Assembly (NCBI RefSeq): GCF_024505085.1
Contig: NZ_JANIBC010000002.1
Span: forward strand, 1 to 64,000
Length of the DNA stretch: 64,000 bases
Reading direction: 5' to 3'
DNA from: Parvularcula maris
Lineage (GTDB): Bacteria; Pseudomonadota; Alphaproteobacteria; Caulobacterales; Parvularculaceae
Shown here: one piece after another, positions 7,905 through 16,827 of the stretch
Numbering within the stretch: the first letter of the stretch is position 1
Layout of the letters: each line of letters starts with the position of its first letter
Notes under the pieces: generated by a model
Database searches by the model: none
Told to the model about the DNA's origin: nothing
What the model saw: the letters and a program-made list of their open reading frames with translations, nothing else
Translations under genes and position numbers: made by a program

Positions 7905-9953
7905 TCAACGAGGTGGCTGCTCCTCTGAAGGCTCCTCGTCATCGGCGTCCGCTGCAGGTTCGGCCGGCTGTTCCTGGCGCCGTCGTCCGAGGCCACCTAG
8001 GAGGTTGCCGATCTCCGAGCGGGCGCGATCGCGAAGGGCGTCTTCGACCTTCTGGCCCTCCTGCACCTCGATGCCGACCCGGCCGAGGGCGTCGGCTGCC
8101 GCGCCCCTGGCAGCCTGTTCGGCGAGGGGGCGAGTGTCGATGCCGATCTTGGGGCTGTTGAAGGTTCCGGTGACCGAGACGGGCAGGCGCAGCTCGTTGA
8201 AGCTCTCCGCGCCGGGGGCCTTGGCAGCCAGAAGAAGCCGCATGTCGAGGCCTTGGCCGGCGAGGTTCAGCCCGCCGCCCACCGTGCCGCGGAACGTGTC
8301 GGTAAGAAGCTTCGCCTCGCCGATGCTCACGGCGCCGTTCTCGATTCGCACGTCGAAGTCGGCGATGTCGAAGGCGGTGCGGGCCTCTTCGCCGACCACG
8401 CTGGCGGTCAGGTTCTGAAGGCCGCTCGCAACGGTCGCGACCTTGCTGGCGTCACCCTGGAGCTGGGAGATGAGAGAGAGGGCGGTGGTGGCGAGCTGGG
8501 AGAGATCGACGCCGTCGATCAGGCCCTCCTCGATATCCGCGCTGGCGGTGCCGTCCAGCGCCTCGACCCAGGCGCGCTGGCTGCGCCCGGCGGTCTGAAG
8601 GTCGAAGCCCACCGAGCCGCGCCCGAACAGGCGCTTGGTGGAGAGGAGGGCGGGGCCGGCCTCGGCGAAATTGATGCCGCTGAAGTCGAGCTTGGCGTCG
8701 ATGGCAGGCTGGTTTGCCGCGCCGTTGAGGGCGAAGCTGCCCTTGGCCTGACCGCCAAAGGCCCGCCCGTCGCTCAGCGTCATGGCAGCGCGGCCGTCCT
8801 GAAGCCGCAGCTCGCCCGCCACCGAGGTGAGGGAGTAGGTGGGCAGGACGATCTCCTGGGCGGAGAGCTTGAGATTCGCGTTGGCGGCGGAGAGGCCGGA
8901 GAAGTCCATCTCTTCCTCGGACCATTCGGGGAAGGCCCCGGCTTCGGTCTCCTGCATCTCCTCAGGGAAGAAGGGGCGAAGGTCGATCCGGCCCGCTGCC
9001 AGCTCGCCAGTAATCGCGGGCACGGTGGCGGCGAGGTTCGCGGTCAGCGCGCCGGTGGCGGAGCCCAGCGCCGTCTGAAGGTCCGCGCCCGAGAAGCTGA
9101 CGCTCTCGGCAGTGGCTTCGGCCTCGCCCGACACCCGGATCGCGCCGAAGGGGGCAGCGGCCTCCACGCTCTCGGCGCCGATGAAGGGCGTCAGCGCGGC
9201 TATGTCGGTGAGCGCGACCTGCATCGGCCCCCTGATCGTCAGCGGCTCGGCCAGGGCGTTGAAGCTGCCCGACACCTCATTGCCGCCGAGCTTCACATCG
9301 AAGGAGAGGTCGGAGGGCTGGCTGGCGGTCATCGCCCAGGGCTCGGCCACCTCCAGCGCCACTGACGTATCCACGCCTTCGAGCATCATGCTACCATCGA
9401 CCGTCAGCGGCTCGCCCACGGGGGGCAGGACGAGGGTGATGTCGGCATCCGTGGCGGCGTAGCTCGCGTCCGGGGACGTGTAGGTCAGTTCGCCGTCCTC
9501 AATGACGATCTTGCCCGTGGCGGGGGCGCCGCCGGTGCTGGCGTCCTCTTCGGCAGTGGGCTCGGTGCTTTCGAAAGTGTAGTTGTTGCGGCCATCGGCC
9601 AGGGTCTCGAGGGTGACCGTGGGAGAGCTCAAGACAAAGCTGTCGATCTCGACGGAGCGGCTGGTCAGAAGCGGCATCAGCTTCACGCCGATGCGGGCCT
9701 CCTCCATGGTGACGAGGTTCGGCGCCTTAAAACCCTCACCGCTGGAGACGGCGAGGTTCTCGATGGTCAGGCGAGGGGGGAAGATGCTGATACCGGAGAC
9801 GCTGCCGATCTCGACCTCGCGGCCAAGGCTGGCGCTGGCCTGCTTCTCGGCCTCAGCGAGAATGTCCTCCTTGCTGATCAGCATGGGCAGCACGACCACC
9901 GCCGCGACCACCAGCAGCACCAGGACCAGACCGATTCGCAGGACCCATTTCAT
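7905..9953 (-). CDS. AsmA-family inner-membrane-anchored periplasmic protein
   Basis: A protein of about 682 residues with one N-terminal membrane anchor (WVLRIGLVLVLLVVAAVVVLP) and a long periplasmic region. The region begins with the AsmA-type SLGREVEIGSVSGISIFPPRLTIENL segment and ends with a conserved DLRLLLAAKAP/LPVSVTGTFNSPKIGID block. AsmA-like proteins are repeating-beta-groove bridges linked to lipid transport and outer-membrane homeostasis. The start at 9953 (MKWVLRIG) places the anchor at the N terminus; upstream in-frame sequence looks non-coding. The C-terminal 30 residues are Glu/Pro-rich. The short gap of 40 nt to the DUF6324 gene upstream suggests a two-gene unit. Confidence 0.85.
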   Translation of the reverse strand: MKWVLRIGLVLVLLVVAAVVVLPMLISKEDILAEAEKQASASLGREVEIGSVSGISIFPPRLTIENLAVSSGEGFKAPNLVTMEEARIGVKLMPLLTSRSVEIDSFVLSSPTVTLETLADGRNNYTFESTEPTAEEDASTGGAPATGKIVIEDGELTYTSPDASYAATDADITLVLPPVGEPLTVDGSMMLEGVDTSVALEVAEPWAMTASQPSDLSFDVKLGGNEVSGSFNALAEPLTIRGPMQVALTDIAALTPFIGAESVEAAAPFGAIRVSGEAEATAESVSFSGADLQTALGSATGALTANLAATVPAITGELAAGRIDLRPFFPEEMQETEAGAFPEWSEEEMDFSGLSAANANLKLSAQEIVLPTYSLTSVAGELRLQDGRAAMTLSDGRAFGGQAKGSFALNGAANQPAIDAKLDFSGINFAEAGPALLSTKRLFGRGSVGFDLQTAGRSQRAWVEALDGTASADIEEGLIDGVDLSQLATTALSLISQLQGDASKVATVASGLQNLTASVVGEEARTAFDIADFDVRIENGAVSIGEAKLLTDTFRGTVGGGLNLAGQGLDMRLLLAAKAPGAESFNELRLPVSVTGTFNSPKIGIDTRPLAEQAARGAAADALGRVGIEVQEGQKVEDALRDRARSEIGNLLGGLGRRRQEQPAEPAADADDEEPSEEQPPR

Positions 9954-9993
9954 CACCAGCACCTCATCCTCAGCGCCGGAGAAGAGTTTCCGG

Positions 9994-10182
9994 CTACTTT
10001 CGCACCTTGCGCGCGGCAGCCGCCGCGGCACGCAGTTCCTCGGCAATGGCTTCGGCGTCCTCGGGGTCGAAGTCGAGGGGGAGGTCCACCTCGGGACCGT
10101 TCAAATAAATGCGAACCATGCCGCTGTCGGTGGCGCCGACCTGAAGGTCCGCTTCGATATCCGTGGGGGTATTCAAACCCAT
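9994..10182 (-). CDS. DUF6324 family small protein
   Basis: A 62-residue acidic protein beginning MGLNTPTDIEADLQVG, with GMVRIYL and LPLDFDPEDAEAIAEEL segments, matching the short family I recall as DUF6324, found mainly in alphaproteobacteria. The C-terminal half should be a single alanine-rich helix. Function is unknown. A GGGAG ribosome site precedes the start. It is divergent from recA, sharing a 132-bp intergenic region, and lies 40 nt upstream of the AsmA-like gene. Confidence 0.65.
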   Translation of the reverse strand: MGLNTPTDIEADLQVGATDSGMVRIYLNGPEVDLPLDFDPEDAEAIAEELRAAAAAARKVRK

Positions 10183-10225
10183 GACGACTCCCTTGATGAA
10201 ATATGCTCAACCAACTTGCAGTTGA

Positions 10226-10240
10226 GAACAAAACGTGTAC
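10226..10240 (+). promoter_or_regulatory. Candidate LexA (SOS) box upstream of recA
   Basis: The sequence GAAC-N7-GTAC (10226-10240) differs at one core base from the alphaproteobacterial LexA direct repeat GAAC-N7-GAAC. It lies 75 nt before the recA start, where such boxes usually occur. The site is visible in the sequence; LexA binding is inferred. Confidence 0.5.
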
Positions 10241-10314
10241 GTACATCCCTCAACGACAGCGCTGTGCAGCTGCCACGGGGGTAGTGCTTGGCACTGAGGG
10301 AAGGATTGTCCACG

Positions 10315-11388
10315 ATGGCGAAGAATCTGAAAGTGGTAGACGGCGGAATGGATAAGGCAAAGGCGCTCGAAGCAGCCCTGTCGCAGATCGACAAGGCCTT
10401 CGGCAAGGGCTCCGTGATGAAGCTCGGCGCGAAAGAGCAGGTGGTGCAGATCGAGAGCATCTCGACGGGCTCCTTGGGCCTCGACATCGCGCTCGGCATT
10501 GGCGGCCTGCCCAAGGGGCGGATCGTCGAGATCTATGGGCCGGAGAGCTCCGGCAAGACCACGCTGACCCTGCATGTGGTCGCGGAGATGCAGAAGCAGG
10601 GCGGCACGGCGGCCTTCATCGACGCCGAGCACGCACTCGACCCGATCTACGCTAAGAAGCTCGGCGTAAACCTCGACGAGCTTCTCATCTCGCAGCCCGA
10701 TACGGGCGAGCAGAGCCTCGAGATCGCCGACACGCTGGTGCGCTCCGGCGCTGTCGATGTGGTGGTGATCGATTCGGTGGCGGCGCTGACGCCTAGGGCC
10801 GAGCTCGAAGGCGATATGGGCGATTCGCTGCCCGGTCTTCAGGCCCGTCTGATGAGCCAGGCGCTGAGGAAGCTCACCGGCTCGATCGCCAAGTCGAACT
10901 GCCTTGTCATCTTCATCAACCAGATCCGCATGAAGATCGGCGTCATGTTCGGCTCGCCGGAGACGACCACGGGGGGCAACGCGCTCAAGTTCTACAGCTC
11001 CGTGCGCCTCGACATCCGCCGTATCGGCTCGATCAAGCAGCGCGACGAGGTGGTCGGCAACCAGACCCGCGTGAAGGTGGTCAAGAACAAGGTAGCCCCG
11101 CCCTTCAAGCAGGTCGAGTTCGACATCATGTTCGGCGAGGGCATCTCGAAGGTCGGTGAGCTGATCGACCTTGGCGTCCTCGGCAATGTGGTCGACAAGT
11201 CGGGTGCCTGGTACAGCTACAACTCCGAGCGCATCGGCCAGGGCCGCGAGAACGCCAAGCAGTTCCTGCGGGACAACCCGGAGGTGGCCGAGGACATCGA
11301 GCGCCAGATCCGCCAGAACGCAGGCCTCATCAGCGAGGACCTTCTGGTTCATCCCGAGGCGGAGGACGACGACGCGCTGGAGGCTTGA
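10315..11388 (+). CDS. recA: Recombinase RecA
   Basis: A 357-residue RecA, the DNA-dependent ATPase for strand exchange and the co-protease for LexA cleavage. It shows the Walker A loop [10 protein letters not shown] (about residues 75-84), Walker [11 protein letters not shown], the L2 loop region [28 protein letters not shown] and the acidic C-terminal tail [12 protein letters not shown] chose the ATG at 10315 (AAGGA 9 nt upstream) over an in-frame TTG at 10288. A likely SOS box lies at 10226-10240. There is no intein, and no recX follows. Confidence 0.98.
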   Translation: MAKNLKVVDGGMDKAKALEAALSQIDKAFGKGSVMKLGAKEQVVQIESISTGSLGLDIALGIGGLPKGRIVEIYGPESSGKTTLTLHVVAEMQKQGGTAAFIDAEHALDPIYAKKLGVNLDELLISQPDTGEQSLEIADTLVRSGAVDVVVIDSVAALTPRAELEGDMGDSLPGLQARLMSQALRKLTGSIAKSNCLVIFINQIRMKIGVMFGSPETTTGGNALKFYSSVRLDIRRIGSIKQRDEVVGNQTRVKVVKNKVAPPFKQVEFDIMFGEGISKVGELIDLGVLGNVVDKSGAWYSYNSERIGQGRENAKQFLRDNPEVAEDIERQIRQNAGLISEDLLVHPEAEDDDALEA

Positions 11389-11407
11389 CCCGGACAGCAC
11401 GCCAGCG

Positions 11408-11432
11408 GGGCGGATTGCGAAGCTGTCCGCCC
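11408..11432 (+). terminator. Weak stem-loop after recA
   Basis: A 7-bp inverted repeat (GGGCGGA at 11408-11414 and TCCGCCC at 11426-11432) lies 20 nt beyond the recA stop and is followed by a T-poor stretch. It may be a poor terminator; confidence is low. Confidence 0.3.
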
Positions 11433-11510
11433 TACCTGTGTTTGCTAAGTACGGATAAACGAGAACCGGCCTGTGTCATGCGGGCTGCTTCCCTTGATGC
11501 CTAGTGAGAG

Positions 11511-11626
11511 GCCCCCTCCGCCCTTCGCGCACCTCCCACATGGGATGGGGGAGGGAAGCAGAACGAGGGTAGCTCCTTGTATCGCTCCCCCACCATGTGG
11601 GGGAGCTGCCGGCAGGCTGAGGGGGC
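11511..11626. repeat. Palindromic intergenic repeat element (REP-like)
   Basis: The element fills most of the gap between recA and the tricorn-homologue gene. Its outer arms are GCCCCCT (11511-11517) and AGGGGGC (11620-11626). Inside is a perfect 10-bp hairpin with a 3-nt loop (11584-11606), plus an imperfect CTCCCACATGGGATGGGGGAG hairpin to the left. Similar nested GC-rich palindromes are scattered through many alphaproteobacterial genomes. An element of the same design occurs at 21700-21838. Confidence 0.6.
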
Positions 11627-11633
11627 TACACCC

Positions 11634-14600
11634 CTACTGCCCAAGTTCCGTCGGGAAGGCCGGCGCTTCGGTCGGTACCGGGTTCTCGTAGCCTTCGAGC
11701 TGTTCCATCAGATGGCTGATGGCTGCCTCGAGCTGGCTGTCCTCGCCGTTGTTGGTCTCGACGGGGTTGAGGGTCACCGTGATGTCCGGGGCTACGCCCT
11801 CGTTCTCCACCGACCACTCGCCGTCCGTGTCGAAGAAGCGGAAGTTCGGTACGGTGAGGAAGCCGCCGTCGATGAGGGCGGGGTTGGCGTAGATGCCGAT
11901 CAGGCCGCCCCAGGTCCTAGTACCCATCAGCGTACCGAGCTCCTCCTCGCGGAAGGCGTAGGGTAGGAAGTCCCCGCCCGAGCCTGCATCCTGGTCGATC
12001 AGCATCACCTTCGGCCCGTAATGGGCGCCGCCGGGGGTCTGGAAGACGGAGCCCTGACGGTCCTTCCAACCGGCGAGGTAGGACCGTCCCAGAACATCGG
12101 TGACGTAGTTGGCCGCCTGGCCACCGCCATTGGACCGCTCGTCCACGATCATCCCGTCGCGGAACGCTTGGGGGAAGAACATGCGGTTGAAGAAGGTGTA
12201 GCCCGCACCGGCCGTGTTCGGAAGATAGACATAGCCCAGCCTTCCGTCCGAGGCCTCCTCGACCCGGCGGCGGTTGTCCTCGATCCAGGCCCAGAGGCGC
12301 ATGCCGTACTCGCTGCCCACCGGCTCGACGGTGACGGTGCGCAGGTTCTGGCCGCTGGCACTGTCCGCGACACCGAGGGCGATCTTCTGACCCGTCGTGC
12401 CCTGAAGGTGCATGAAGAGGTTGCCGTCCTCACCGATCGGACGTCCGTTGACGGAGAGGATGTAGTCACCCTCCTCGACATCCAGACCAGGCTCGGAGAG
12501 AGGGCCGCGCTGGAACGGGTTCCAAAGCTCGCCCGTATAGATGCGCGCGATCCTCACCGCGCCGTCCTCATCCTCGAAGTCCGCACCCAGAAGACCGGCG
12601 GAGGGGGCATTGGGGCTCATCGTGTCGCCGCCGCCGACGCGGTTGTGGCCCACCTGCATCTCGGCGATCATGTGCGCCATGACCGTGTTGAGGTCCTCGC
12701 GGCGCCCCACATGCTCCAGGAACGGACGGTACTTGTCCGCTATCCCTTCCCAGTCGAGGCCGTGCATGTTCGGGTCGTAGAAGTAGGACGCCTCCATGCG
12801 GACCACGTCGCGGAAAATCTGCTCCCACTCCTCGGCCGGATCGACCATGACGGTGAGGCCCGACTGGTTGACGGGTTTGAGTTCGGCACCCTTCTCGGTG
12901 CCGCCGAAGACGAGTTGGCCGCCGCCCTGGATGGCGACCATCTTCTTGCCGTCGCCGCTGACGTCGAAGCCAAGAACGCCCGAGGTGACCTCGGAGGCCT
13001 CACGGTCCTCAGCCGACCAGCGCATGAGCTTGGTGTTCTGGCCGAAGGGGGTGCCCGGAGGGTTCACCGATATGCCGGGCTGCTCGCCCTTGAGGTAGAG
13101 AAGGTCGCCGCCATCGACGGCCATGAGGTTGTAGTAGGCATCCTCAGCGACCGGAAGCGCGACGATGCGGGTGACGAGGTCCTCCGCATCGAGATCGACC
13201 TCGACCCCTTCGCTGCCTTCGTTCTGCTCTTCCCCCTCGCTCTCTTCTTCTTCCGGCTCGCCGAGAATGCCGGGCTCGTCACCGCTCTCGGACCTCGTAG
13301 GCGAGAACGCCTCGTCCGACAGGACGGCGGCGTAGATGCCTGCGCGGTAGGGCTGCTCCTGGGAGGACAGATCGAGACCGACCTGGAGGGGTCCCGAGTT
13401 GGTCGAGGCGGTGAAGTAGAGGTACTGGCCATCGCGGCTGAAGGCGGGGGAGCCGATATCCGCCATGCCGTCCGACACGGTCAGGCTGCGCCTGCCGCCG
13501 GACTGAAGGTCGATCAAAACGAGGTCCTGCAGGTGGTTGTCGGCCTCGACGGCGGCTGCCACCCAGCGCCCGTCGGGAGAGACGGCGATGTCGTGCCCTT
13601 CGCGGCGCTTGTGCGTGGCGAGTGTCCGTGTGCTGCCGTTCTCCAGGCTGATGGAGCGGAGCTGGAGCGCGTCGTCCTCGAACAGGATGGTCTCGCCGTC
13701 AGGCGTGAAGGCGAGAAGGTTCACAAAGCTGTTGCCGAGGTCGAAGCGCTCGACCCCGTTGGGATCGCCGTCCAGAAGCTGGCGGAAGAAGCCCATCCCG
13801 TCCGAGAGCTTCGCCTTGCGCGCTTCGCCGTCATAGAGCTGCGAGCGGATGACCAGGCGCTGCTCTTCACCGTCATCTTCCACATAGGCGATCTTTTGCC
13901 CGTCCGGTGACCAGAGGCCGGTATAGGCGCGGTCGCCCCCTTGCGGGGTGAGGTTGCGCGGCGAGCCGTCCTCGGTGGGGAGGGTGAAGACGTCGCCCCT
14001 TGCGGTGACGATCACGCGCTTGCCGGTGGGGGAGAGGGAGACGTTCTCGATGTTCTTCGAGGCATCTTTAAAGCCGGGCTGGCGCTCGGGAAGGTCGGCG
14101 GCGAGGGTGATCTCAAGCGGCGTCACCTCGCCGCGTGCCAGGTCCAGGGTCTTGAGCCGTCCGCCTGCCTCGTAGATCAGCGTATCGCCGTGAATGTCCA
14201 CGGCGATGACGTCCCACTCATCCTCTTCGGTCATCCGGGTGATCGCGCCGTCGCTGGTGTAGCGGTAGACGTTGAAGCGCTCGTTCTCGCCCCGGTCGGA
14301 GAGGAAGACGATGTCCTCGCCGTGCCACATCGGGAAGATGTCGTTGACCCGCTCGCCGTCGATGGTCTCCATCTCCTCCTCTTCGGGGTTGAGGATGATG
14401 ATGGAGGGCGAGGTGCCGCCCCTATAGCCCTGCCAGCCGGAGCTGCCGCCGAAGAGGGCGTTGTAGGCGGGGCCGATGGGGATGTAGGCGAGGCGCTCGC
14501 CGTCCTCGTGCCAGTCGCCCTGGAAGTAGCGGGCCTCCATGGCCTTCTCCGGCATCCCGCCCTCGGGGGAGACGTGGTAGAGCTGGTCGGAGCGTCCGTG

Positions 14601-14987
14601 GTTCGTCTCACGGCCCGAGGCGAAGGCGATCATCTCGCCGTCGCCGGTCCAGCCGCGGACATCGTCGCTGCCGGGGTGGAAGGTGAGGCGTTTCGGCACG
14701 CCGCCCTCGGCGGAGACCACGAAGACGTCGTCGCCGCTACCGTAATCGGCGTTGAAGGCGATCATCGAGCCGTCGGGGGAGAAATGGGGGCTGTGCTCGG
14801 TGCCTTGGTGAGAGGTCAGACGGCGCGGGCTCGAGCCGTCCCGGTCGGCGACATAGATGTCCCCCGCATAGGTGAAGGCGATGCGGCTCTCACTGATGGC
14901 CGGGTCCGCGAGCAGCAGCGTCTCCGCATGGGCCGCGGAGGCCAGGAGGCCGAGGGTCAGCACTGCTGAGGTGAGGGGTTTGGTCAT
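11634..14987 (-). CDS. Tricorn protease homologue, secreted (S41 peptidase with PDZ and beta-propellers)
   Basis: A 1,117-residue protein with a signal peptide (MTKPLTSAVLTLGLLASAAHA). Two WD40/TolB-like propellers follow (about residues 25-350 and 360-680; repeats such as SPHFSPDGSMIAF and VSPDGRWVAAA). A C1 domain and PDZ domain (about 820-900) and a C-terminal S41 catalytic domain complete it. Probable catalytic residues are His781 (QVGHNRVGGG) and Ser1003 (DAGSGGDFLPY), matching the tricorn His/Ser pair. Archaeal tricorn is cytoplasmic; the signal peptide places this one in the periplasm. A Glu-rich linker at about 570-590 separates the propeller and C1 regions. Length is normal for bacterial homologues. 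It is monocistronic. Confidence 0.9.
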   Translation of the reverse strand: MTKPLTSAVLTLGLLASAAHAETLLLADPAISESRIAFTYAGDIYVADRDGSSPRRLTSHQGTEHSPHFSPDGSMIAFNADYGSGDDVFVVSAEGGVPKRLTFHPGSDDVRGWTGDGEMIAFASGRETNHGRSDQLYHVSPEGGMPEKAMEARYFQGDWHEDGERLAYIPIGPAYNALFGGSSGWQGYRGGTSPSIIILNPEEEEMETIDGERVNDIFPMWHGEDIVFLSDRGENERFNVYRYTSDGAITRMTEEDEWDVIAVDIHGDTLIYEAGGRLKTLDLARGEVTPLEITLAADLPERQPGFKDASKNIENVSLSPTGKRVIVTARGDVFTLPTEDGSPRNLTPQGGDRAYTGLWSPDGQKIAYVEDDGEEQRLVIRSQLYDGEARKAKLSDGMGFFRQLLDGDPNGVERFDLGNSFVNLLAFTPDGETILFEDDALQLRSISLENGSTRTLATHKRREGHDIAVSPDGRWVAAAVEADNHLQDLVLIDLQSGGRRSLTVSDGMADIGSPAFSRDGQYLYFTASTNSGPLQVGLDLSSQEQPYRAGIYAAVLSDEAFSPTRSESGDEPGILGEPEEEESEGEEQNEGSEGVEVDLDAEDLVTRIVALPVAEDAYYNLMAVDGGDLLYLKGEQPGISVNPPGTPFGQNTKLMRWSAEDREASEVTSGVLGFDVSGDGKKMVAIQGGGQLVFGGTEKGAELKPVNQSGLTVMVDPAEEWEQIFRDVVRMEASYFYDPNMHGLDWEGIADKYRPFLEHVGRREDLNTVMAHMIAEMQVGHNRVGGGDTMSPNAPSAGLLGADFEDEDGAVRIARIYTGELWNPFQRGPLSEPGLDVEEGDYILSVNGRPIGEDGNLFMHLQGTTGQKIALGVADSASGQNLRTVTVEPVGSEYGMRLWAWIEDNRRRVEEASDGRLGYVYLPNTAGAGYTFFNRMFFPQAFRDGMIVDERSNGGGQAANYVTDVLGRSYLAGWKDRQGSVFQTPGGAHYGPKVMLIDQDAGSGGDFLPYAFREEELGTLMGTRTWGGLIGIYANPALIDGGFLTVPNFRFFDTDGEWSVENEGVAPDITVTLNPVETNNGEDSQLEAAISHLMEQLEGYENPVPTEAPAFPTELGQ

Positions 14988-15214
14988 CGTCTACTCCCAG
15001 GAACTTTTTCGAGAAACGATATCACAGCGAGACCCTGTCACTGCAACCTTTGTTGGCAGTCGGGAGAGCTGTAACCTTGCCGCGCGGACGGCGAAGCTGT
15101 CTAAGAGTAGATCAAATTGTCCAAAGCGCGGCGCTTGGCGGCGGCGTTCTTCAAAACGGGGTTCTGCCTGATGAGAGAGTGTTCCGGCTTGCGGGCCGTA
15201 GGAGCGGCGCGCCG

Positions 15215-16252
15215 ATGAGGACGGTGCTCGTAACCGGCTCGGCCGGGCTTCTTGGCGGTGAGATCTGCGGTCTGCTTGCCGAGCGCGGGTTCGAGGTGGC
15301 CGGCCTCGTCAACCGCAACACGGAGGTGGCGCGCAACGACGGCAGCGCCGTTCAGGGGATCGAGCTCGTTCAGGGTGACATCACGAAGGGTAGGCTCGGC
15401 GTCGACGAAGCCGCCTACGGAGCGCTTGCCGATCGGCTGGACCTGATCGTTCACAGCGCCGCTTTGACAGCTTTCACCGAGGAGAGCCCTGAGCACCGGG
15501 CCGTCAATATCGACGGTACGCGGAACATTATCGCGCTGGCGGATGCTGGCGGCGCGGGGCTCCTGCATATCTCCACCGCCTATATCGCAGGCGACCGCGA
15601 GGGGGTGATCCGCGAGGGTGAGCTCGACGAGGGCCAGGGCTTCACCAACGGCTATGAGAGCACCAAGTTCGAGGCTGAGAAGCTGGTGCGGGAGGCCAAT
15701 GTGCCGTTCGCTATCGCCCGCCCGGCCATCGTGCTCGGCGACTATGCCGAGGGGCGGACGAGGGGGTTCGAGACAATCTACCCCATCCTCAAGGTCTTCG
15801 CCGAAGGGCGCGTGAGCACGATGCCTGCTCTGCCGTCGGCCACCCTCGACCTCGTGCCGATCGACTATGTCTGCGAGGGGATCGCGGAGATGGCCGACCG
15901 CTTCGAGGAGGCGAAGGGGCAGACCTTCCACCTCGTCTCCTCCCGACCCACCCCGCTGCGAGCCTTCCCCGAAACGCTGGCGCAGTTCGATGGGCTGTCG
16001 AGTCCCGACTTCGTCAGCCCGGAGAGCTTCAGCATGGAGGCGTTGCCGCCCGCCGAGCGGCGGTTCTTCGAGCGAGGTGCGGCGGTCTATGCGCGCTACT
16101 TCTCTCGCAACCCGCAGTTTGATGATGCGGGCTGGAGGGTCTTTTCAGGAAGGTCCTGTCCGCCTACCGACGAGGAGTGGTGGCAGCGCCTGGTGGAGTA
16201 CGCCCTTGCCGCGCGGTTCATCCGTCCGCCGAAGAAGAGGTCTGCGGCTTGA
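15215..16252 (+). CDS. NAD(P)-dependent short-chain dehydrogenase/reductase, extended type
   Basis: A protein of about 345 residues with the Rossmann motif GSAGLLGGEIC at the N terminus, a long-chain acyl/epimerase-type body (VVHSAALTAF-like segment, HISTAYIAGDREG) and the catalytic pair in YESTK (extended SDR YxxxK). It resembles the male-sterility/fatty-acyl reductase-like and thioester-reductase-like SDR branch. Substrate is unknown. The ATG at 15215 has TAGGAG upstream. The stop overlaps the TTG start of the next gene, so it forms a three-gene operon with two glycosyltransferase-like genes; this suggests work on a sugar- or lipid-linked metabolite (inference). Confidence 0.83.
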   Translation: MRTVLVTGSAGLLGGEICGLLAERGFEVAGLVNRNTEVARNDGSAVQGIELVQGDITKGRLGVDEAAYGALADRLDLIVHSAALTAFTEESPEHRAVNIDGTRNIIALADAGGAGLLHISTAYIAGDREGVIREGELDEGQGFTNGYESTKFEAEKLVREANVPFAIARPAIVLGDYAEGRTRGFETIYPILKVFAEGRVSTMPALPSATLDLVPIDYVCEGIAEMADRFEEAKGQTFHLVSSRPTPLRAFPETLAQFDGLSSPDFVSPESFSMEALPPAERRFFERGAAVYARYFSRNPQFDDAGWRVFSGRSCPPTDEEWWQRLVEYALAARFIRPPKKRSAA

Positions 16253-16827
16253 GCGTCCGTGTGGTGATCATGGCTCGCTACCCGGTAGCCGGGCAGTGCA
16301 AGACCAGGCTGATGCCTGCGCTCGGACCCGAGGGGGCGGCAGACATGCACCGGCGGCTCGCGGAGCGCACCGTCGAGCGTGTTCGTCAAAGCGGCCTTCA
16401 CTTTGAGCTGTGGGGGACCGGCGGTAGCGCCCAAGATTTCGCCTCCTGGCTCGGCGACGTGCCTTTCCGAGAGCAGCCGGGCGGCGATCTCGGTCAGCGG
16501 CTTGAGGCGGCAGGTTCGCCCTATCCTGTCATCTATCTCGGCACCGACTGCCCCGGTATCGAGCCGGGTTATCTGCGAGAAGCCGCTGCGCATCTGGACG
16601 GGGGCCGGGCCGTTCTCGGGCCTGCCCATGACGGGGGTTACTGGACCCTAGGTCTTCCCCAAGCCGTTCCATCCGTCCTGTCCGACATGCCGTGGGGTAC
16701 GGAGCATGTCTATGAGCTGACCTTGCAGCGTCTCAGGGCGGCGGGGCAGGAGGTGGTGCTGCTCCCCATGCTGCACGATATCGACCGGCCCGAAGACCTC
16801 GTGCACTTCGCCGCGGAACCGGCGTGA
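16249..16827 (+). CDS. TIGR04282/DUF2064 family glycosyltransferase-like protein
   Basis: A 192-residue protein with a nucleotide-diphospho-sugar transferase-like fold. It has IMARYPVAGQCKTRLMPALG at the N terminus, GTDCPGI in the middle and the GPAHDGGYWTLGL motif. The family (DUF2064, TIGR04282) is named after arsenosugar biosynthesis clusters but is much wider. The start is TTG at 16249, overlapping the previous stop (TTGA), and the end overlaps the next start (GTGA), so translation is coupled at both ends. No arsenic methyltransferase or ArsS gene is nearby, so an arsenosugar role is not supported here. Confidence 0.85.
   Translation: MSVRVVIMARYPVAGQCKTRLMPALGPEGAADMHRRLAERTVERVRQSGLHFELWGTGGSAQDFASWLGDVPFREQPGGDLGQRLEAAGSPYPVIYLGTDCPGIEPGYLREAAAHLDGGRAVLGPAHDGGYWTLGLPQAVPSVLSDMPWGTEHVYELTLQRLRAAGQEVVLLPMLHDIDRPEDLVHFAAEPA

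Noticed and set aside
12021-13910. Plus-strand frame of 629 codons opposite the tricorn homologue
   Set aside because: Antisense shadow of a clear S41/propeller protein.
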